Source: Axinella damicornis
Lineage: Eukaryota > Porifera > Demospongiae > Axinellida > Axinellidae
Length of the DNA: 64,000 nucleotides
Direction of reading: 5' to 3'
Assembly: GCA_963931865.1 (NCBI GenBank)
Contig: OZ007510.1
Location: forward strand, 2,069,205-2,133,204
Shown here: one piece after another, positions 58,859 to 64,000 of the stretch
Numbering within the stretch: position 1 is the stretch's first letter
How the letters are laid out: every line of letters begins with the position of its first letter
Program-made: the position numbers and the translations under genes
Notes under the pieces: generated by a model
Seen by the model: the letters and a program-made list of their open reading frames with translations, nothing else
Databases searched by the model: none
Told to the model about the DNA's origin: nothing

Positions 58859-59380
58859 AGTGACACGACGTAGTTAGATGTCGTCTGAGGATAAAGGACT
58901 AGCGTCGAACCCCAGTGAAAGCTATGCTTCTCAGACAGCGCGTTCACCACTCAGTCACGGATCTTGCAAGCGCTTTAGCGGATGCTTGACTTCGTTGTCA
59001 TAGTACCAGAATGCAAACTCCACCCACCATCACTGAGATCGAGAGCGGATTCTTTGATCGTACGCCCACGCATCATACTAGACACGATTGTGTCACGTAC
59101 CATGTACCATACTCCACCATAGCCTCGTTCCCATTGAGGACGCGGCCTGGGAACGAGGCTAACTCCACCATAGATCTATGAATTCCTGCACAACCTGGTT
59201 TCATCAATGGAACATAATATCTGGATCTATGAATCCAGCGCAACCTTGTTTCACGGAACATAACATTCTGCATTCATTACCTGTACATATACCACCGTCA
59301 TTTGAGCTAATAAAAATCATCAATGCAAAATAAATTCATTGCAGCACTAAATTCAAGTCCACCTAGAGATGTGAGGCCAA
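58859..59380. other. Intergenic FAM161 - CNIH4
   Basis: FAM161 promoter side and CNIH4 3' side. Contains the 42-bp element at 59120-59161 and two related ~50-bp blocks (ATGAATTCCTGCACAACCTG and ATGAATCCAGCGCAACCTTG). No gene seen. Confidence 0.6.
59120..59161. mobile_element. 42-bp mini element with perfect 9-bp target duplication
   Basis: Starts TAGCCTCGTTCCCA, ends CCTGGGAACGAGGCTA. Flanks ACTCCACCA at 59111-59119 and 59162-59170 are identical. Almost nothing but the two inverted ends remains. Confidence 0.9.
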
Positions 59381-61297
59381 CTATCCAACAAGAAGGGCCA
59401 CAATGAAACTACGGGAGAGAGAAAACAAAAATTCTGTTGGACGGCATCACCATAGCAATGTGAATAATTTTTTGCCATGCTTTTATGCAAGTGGTCTATA
59501 TGTTGGTACTGTGTATGGACAAAGAAGATGGTCAGTGCAATGCATGGTTGCTGTTTGAGAGTCTGAAACAACATGCAGGAAACGTTCACAGATAGGGCAA
59601 AGAGAAAATAGGAGCTAGTGTCGAGCTTGAAACGAATAGGGCCTGTACAATTACACACGTACCTCATGGTAGTGTGGGAACAAAAGTCACACTCACCAAT
59701 ATAAAGACACAAAGAACATGACCAGATGGTAACCAATCTTGATGAAGGCCTCTCTCGTGAACTGTGTGAGCATTCCCCGGTTCCGGATTTCAGTGGGGTC
59801 ATAGACCCCAATGCTTCCCGGAGGGAGCATTACATATCTGATGGGGGGTGGGATGCATGGATTATTTTATTCTATAATTATGGGAAGAGATCTGCTAGAA
59901 ATTTAGAGGAGGGTAGGAGGGAGCGTGGAAGAGGACAAGGGTCAAGAGGCTAGAGTCAAGGGGGCGCCTGACCTGTGTATGAGGTACCCAGCGACTGGAG
60001 CCGAGAGGAGGAAGAGAAACCAGTGCCAAGATAGCAGCAGAATGACCGGGATAAATGCAGTGGTAACGATCTCAGGCAGAACCCACTGCAGATACAAAGC
60101 AACACAGACTAATCATACGAGTTTCCTGTTCTGAATGTCCTCCAATGGTTTCACAAACAATAGGTCTTTGTATCATTGTAGTGAGTAATGACAGTGAATA
60201 GTTTCAAAGACCCCAAGCTTCAATGTCCTTCAGAAGTTTCACAACAATAGGTCTCCAACAAACTTGAACAAAGCTGTGGCAAATTTAGCAACACAATGCC
60301 ATGTAGGAAATCAGAGGGGGAGTTTCAACTGGAGTACTTCAGATCAAGGAGGATATTCTGCAAGCCTGCATGTATTTCACCAGGAGACTAACATCCACAG
60401 GTACAATTATATTGCCTCCATCCAATCCTATCGTTTGCATAATTAACATTCCAATCCAGTAATATTTTAATACTGACCTGGTTGAGCCGCTTACAGCCTT
60501 GCTTTGTGTTAAGGAAATCACATTCCAGATCTGAAAGAAGTATGATCTTACATTCGTCAAGGACAACATAAACAATTGTATACTGACGAGTGCCTATGTG
60601 TGGCAATTGTGACTGTAAAGGAGCTAGAGGGCGTATGAGAAAAATCATCAACTTGGCTCTGGAGGAAAGGTAACCCAGACACTGCTACAGTGCAGGATTT
60701 ATGACATGGACATTGGTCCCACAGGAAGTACATAAGGTAACGGAGGGGGTTTCCGGACAGTAGGGGGTTTCCGGACACTGCCCCAGCTTTCGCTCTCTAG
60801 GAGCAGTTTTTGCCAACAACTGCACAGCGTTGGAAAGTTCGAAGGTAGGGTATGCATGCGCACTTACCATAATTCGGAAGAATTGCTAACGGAGCGAATG
60901 TGAGGGGCATGAATGACGTGTCCGGAATTAAAAGACTGTCCGGAAACCCCCTCCGTTACCTTACTTAAAGTTAAAGTATAGGTAACTGCCACACATGCGC
61001 ATTCAGCACTGACCCTGGCCATAATATACCCCAACCCATCGCCCTACTTTCTGCTGGACCAACCACTTCACAGGGTGCGGTTCTTGCTAGAAGCCTGAAC
61101 TTTAGATACTGGGAGGGGGGATGTTCCCCCTTGCAAATCATTGACTACAATCACTTCAGCTAGAGTATAATTTTACAACGCCTAGCTGTTGCTAGTCCAT
61201 ACAGCACACTGTTCATGTAGGATACAAGGTATACGCTGAGGATCAACAGGACCAGTCCATCAATCATACAGGCCAGGAAAACCAGGGCATCAGACAT
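59381..61297 (-). CDS. CNIH4: Cornichon homologue 4, ER cargo receptor
   Basis: Five exons (61226-61297, 60478-60546, 59973-60085, 59697-59837, 59381-59408) encode 140 aa; human CNIH4 is 139. Diagnostic segments: LILSVYL then IILLSDLECDFLNTKQGCKR; WVLPEIVTTAFIPVILLLSW; SIGVYDPTEIRNRGML; REAFIKIGYHLVMFFVSLY; ending CFIVALLVG. In animals CNIH4 is a COPII-linked membrane receptor that helps GPCRs leave the ER. Exon 2 is 69 bp and phase 0, the same as in the CNIH1-type gene at 63339. Confidence 0.96.
60735..60961. mobile_element. 227-bp Tc1/mariner-type MITE in CNIH4 intron 1
   Basis: Ends AGGTAACGGAGGGGGTTTCC with an exact reverse complement of about 27 bp at the other end, flanked by TA (60733-60734 and 60962-60963). 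A second internal GGGGGTTTCCGGACA repeat follows the left TIR. No coding capacity. Confidence 0.85.
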
Positions 61298-61446
61298 CCT
61301 GGACCACCGTCCGATTGATATTATTATATCGAAATTTGTCCAATTTAGAGCCCACTGCACTGCGAACCCGCCCACATAAAATCTTCATTGTCTGTAGTCC
61401 AGACCACCATGAGAACCAGGCCAGGCCAGGCAGATTTAGCCTTATG

Positions 61447-63243
61447 TTAGAACACAAACTTCATCACAAGCAGGATTCCAACTACAAGAACAATAGCCAG
61501 TACAATTCTGTATATCCACTGATAAGATGACAGTTTCTTCATCTCCTCGTGCAGTTTCCACACTTGTTGCATGGTAAAGTCACGGTCGCTGGAATTGTCA
61601 ATTACTATATCTGCTCTTCTGCACTTTTCAGCTAGTGGCATCTGGGCTTGAATTCTCTGCAGGGCCTCAACATCTGTGATCCCATCCCTCGCCATTAGCC
61701 TCTCCATCTGCTGCTCATGAGTGCTGCAATGAGTACCGCCAACCAAATGATTACTGCACAAGGGGCAACTGTAGAGACGCTAATACAGTACGAGGAAAAG
61801 CCAACTGCTGTATTCGAGACCACGCTCCAAGTAAAATTTGACGTATACATGGTTAGTTGTACGTATGACTAATTCAATATTAATTTTTTTCCACATGGTC
61901 AATAAATTCTTAATTTTTTAAAGAAATACCGGTACTCCACAAATTATGGAGGAGGACTGACAAATGTTACTATTGTGGCAACACATTTTAGGCCATCAAA
62001 AACTTACCAGTTGACCACCACAATCTTCTTCATCACTCTGAGGAAGGCTCCTGACTCAAACAGCAGAGGAGACACTATTACAATAAACGGTTCGCCTGAA
62101 CAAAAAAAGCACAGTATTGCAGTGCAGTAACAATGACCTATGTGAGACTTGTGCAAATAAGGAGATCAAGCCATCATTCTACAGAGAAGAGGTTCCTACC
62201 GAGAAATTGTAGTTTCTGTTACAACAGCTAGTAAGCATGCTGTATCTTGACAAATGCTCCAATACTACCGGTAAACATGTACAAGAATATTGGGGGTGGG
62301 GGGGGGGGGGGCAATTCTTTTCTGGTCAAAGCCAGAAATCTTTCTAAGACTGCCTCCGATTTTCAGACATTGAGACGTCATCTCATTTTATATGTTCCTG
62401 AAGGCAGTTATGGCCTGCAGTCATGCCAGCCTCCAACCTTTCAAGAAGAACTTGACTGCCTCCCATAACATGGCCCTCTTGATGTATGGATGGGTGCACA
62501 TATTGAGCAGATTCCGCTTTCCTGCATCCTCAAAGATGATCCTGCCCAGCTTTGGTCTGTCAATATGACCGTCTTGCAGCAGCACGTCCACACCAAAGTG
62601 GCCAATGATGAGCTTCCACGCTGCCTTGCCTGGCTCCACAACTGCATGTGAAAAAAGACACAATAAATTTGTCCCAAGCAAATAGATGAAGTATAGCAAT
62701 GACAGAACTCTGCATCTAATCAGTGTTCTGTAGTTTAAGCAGAGTACCAGGACAAAGTTTAACATGCTTTGTTGCATGCTCTAAATATGCATCTATGACA
62801 TGGCATGCAGGCTTATAGGGAAGTGGCCTCGTACCATGGACAATACACTACAATACAGTAGTGTATTGTCCATGCTCGTACATAGTCTCGGTCCCAGTCA
62901 TTTTATAGCACTAGCAGATTAGTACTGCAAGTGACAAACGCTAGGGTGAGATAGCCTCGTTCCCAGGCTCCCTCTCCGACTAGGGGTGAGAAGGCCTGGG
63001 AATGAGGCAAATGCCAGCTGTCAGTTGTCTGGCCACTCAGTAGTGCACTCAGAGCTAGCTGTCTGACAGTATAAAATTGCATAATTTTTCACCTGTACCA
63101 TAAATCCAGCCACCACTTCCATATTCCTTACCCTGCCTTGCAATGAGGTCTGAGTCAATGATGGGGCACCCCAGGTCAGCCAAAGCAGTAGATACAGTGG
63201 ACTTCCCACTGGAGATGCCTCCGGTAACAGCGAAGAGGTGCAT
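61447..63243 (-). CDS. DCAKD: Dephospho-CoA kinase domain-containing protein
   Basis: Exons 63132-63243, 62438-62641, 62008-62095 and 61447-61723 encode 226 aa (human 231). The P-loop GGISSGKST is at residues 8-16. [38 protein letters not shown] and [19 protein letters not shown] follow the CoaE fold order. A C-terminal TM helix ([19 protein letters not shown]) anchors it, as in the animal protein. Expected reaction: ATP-dependent phosphorylation of dephospho-CoA to CoA, though DCAKD is less studied than COASY. An upstream in-frame ATG at 63291 exists; 63243 is preferred because it aligns with the family start. Confidence 0.95.
62834..62874. repeat. 17-bp inverted repeat
   Basis: CATGGACAATACACTAC and its reverse complement around a 7-base loop, in DCAKD intron 1. 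Degraded mini-elements of the TAGCCTCG family follow at 62950-63010. Confidence 0.8.
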
Positions 63244-63338
63244 TATTGTAATCCGTAAAACTTCGTTACACCGAGGCCGCAGGTTCCGCATATTACTAGT
63301 GTTGCAGTACAGTGCAGCCGTGACAGAGAAGACAAAAG
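63244..63338. promoter_or_regulatory. Shared divergent promoter, DCAKD / CNIH1
   Basis: Only 95 bp separate the two start codons, so the core promoter must be bidirectional or the 5' UTRs overlap. No TATA box seen. Confidence 0.6.
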
Positions 63339-63590
63339 ATGATGGGGATAGACTTCTACGTCTTTCTGCTGGCTATGGTGTTAGCAATAGTGCTTCTCTT
63401 CATGATGGTTTGGCATGTGAGTTGTACCATTTGACGTTCTCATGGCCAGTGGGGGTATGCGTTATTTGGAACAGTGGGTGGACCAGGTCTTGACGACGAG
63501 GTTTCCTTTACCTCTTTGCAGCTGATAATGGTAGATGAGTTGAGAAATGACTACAGAAATCCAGTGGACTTCTGCCAGAACTTGAACCGA
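63339..63590 (+). CDS. CNIH1: CNIH1/2/3-type cornichon, first two exons (gene leaves window)
   Basis: Exon 1, 63339-63416, gives [20 protein letters not shown] then FMMVWH; exon 2, 63522-63590, gives [20 protein letters not shown] then LNR. The FDELK-DYKNPIDQCNTLN motif marks the CNIH1/2/3 subfamily (ER cargo export; AMPA-receptor auxiliary in vertebrates). Exon 1 ends in phase 0 and exon 2 is 69 bp, as in CNIH4. The donor GTAAGT follows 63590; no third exon was found by 64000. A second ATG (63342) could also be used. Confidence 0.93.
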
Positions 63591-64000
63591 GTAAGTGCAT
63601 AGCTATGTAGTCTCGTTCCCAGACCCCCCTCGGAAAAATCGAGAAAGGGTCTGGTAACACGTATGGCAATGCCACGTCCAATAGGAATTCAATCAGTTAC
63701 ACGATCACGTGTGAATGTTTACACTCGAGGTGATAATTGGAGTTGTGCGCCACTAAATAGCTGCATGTACAGTACTAAGTCTAGCTTGAACATGTCAGAC
63801 ACTGTACCAAGCCGTTCTACGCTACTACACGAGAGCGGAGAGCTGCACAGTACAAAAGTCGAATTACGACGGGAAGCTAACGGTATTAACGAAAGCTTTT
63901 CCCGTAGCCGACTGGTAGGCACACAAATACAGAAATGAAAGCTTCAATTGCCCCTCAATGCTTCTGTATGAATGTTCCGTACCTTATTCTGCCTCGGGAA

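Overview
This is eukaryotic (metazoan) nuclear DNA. Genes are broken into many short exons with GT-AG introns, and the encoded proteins are animal-specific or animal-like: ABCD4, SLC2A sugar transporters, a CRIM1-like IGFBP/VWC membrane protein, XPO1, FAM161, CNIH4, DCAKD and CNIH1. Introns are mostly short, and the DNA is packed with small inverted-repeat elements and minisatellites. An early-branching animal such as a sponge is my best guess, but that is inference. Gene models were built by hand from splice sites, reading phase and family knowledge.

Layout. 1-5388 (-): a 5'-truncated duplicate of the middle of ABCD4. 5449-6026: a ~38-bp tandem array that forms the junction with the next gene. 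5985-8464 (-): a GLUT-family gene cut off in TM8. 10113-14216 (-): its intact tandem paralogue. 14217-19489: no host gene I could prove, but two LINE fragments and two foldback elements. 19490-32333 (-): the full ABCD4 gene; its central part (about 23619-29213) is the parent or sister of the left-hand duplicate. 33991-37597 (+): a CRIM1-like single-pass membrane protein. 38274-54718 (-): XPO1, 29 coding exons and 1069 aa, with a complete-looking hAT transposon in one intron. 56231-58858 (-): FAM161. 59381-61297 (-): CNIH4. 61447-63243 (-): DCAKD. 63339 onward (+): CNIH1-type cornichon, divergent from DCAKD and running off the window.

The genes do not form one pathway. Two neighbourhoods look like ancient animal linkages: FAM161 directly upstream of XPO1 on the same strand, as in human 2p15, and CNIH4 close to a CNIH1/2/3-type gene, as CNIH4/CNIH3 are in human 1q42.

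The most unusual content is mobile DNA. One family of tiny elements (42-610 bp, ends TAGYCTSGTTCCCAG) makes 9-bp target duplications. A 632-bp TTAA-flanked element sits in only one of the two ABCD4 copies, giving a filled and an empty site side by side. A 2.7-kb hAT with an intact 763-aa transposase lies inside XPO1. Long pyrimidine-only tracts (read on the sense strand) repeatedly sit just upstream of 3' splice sites.
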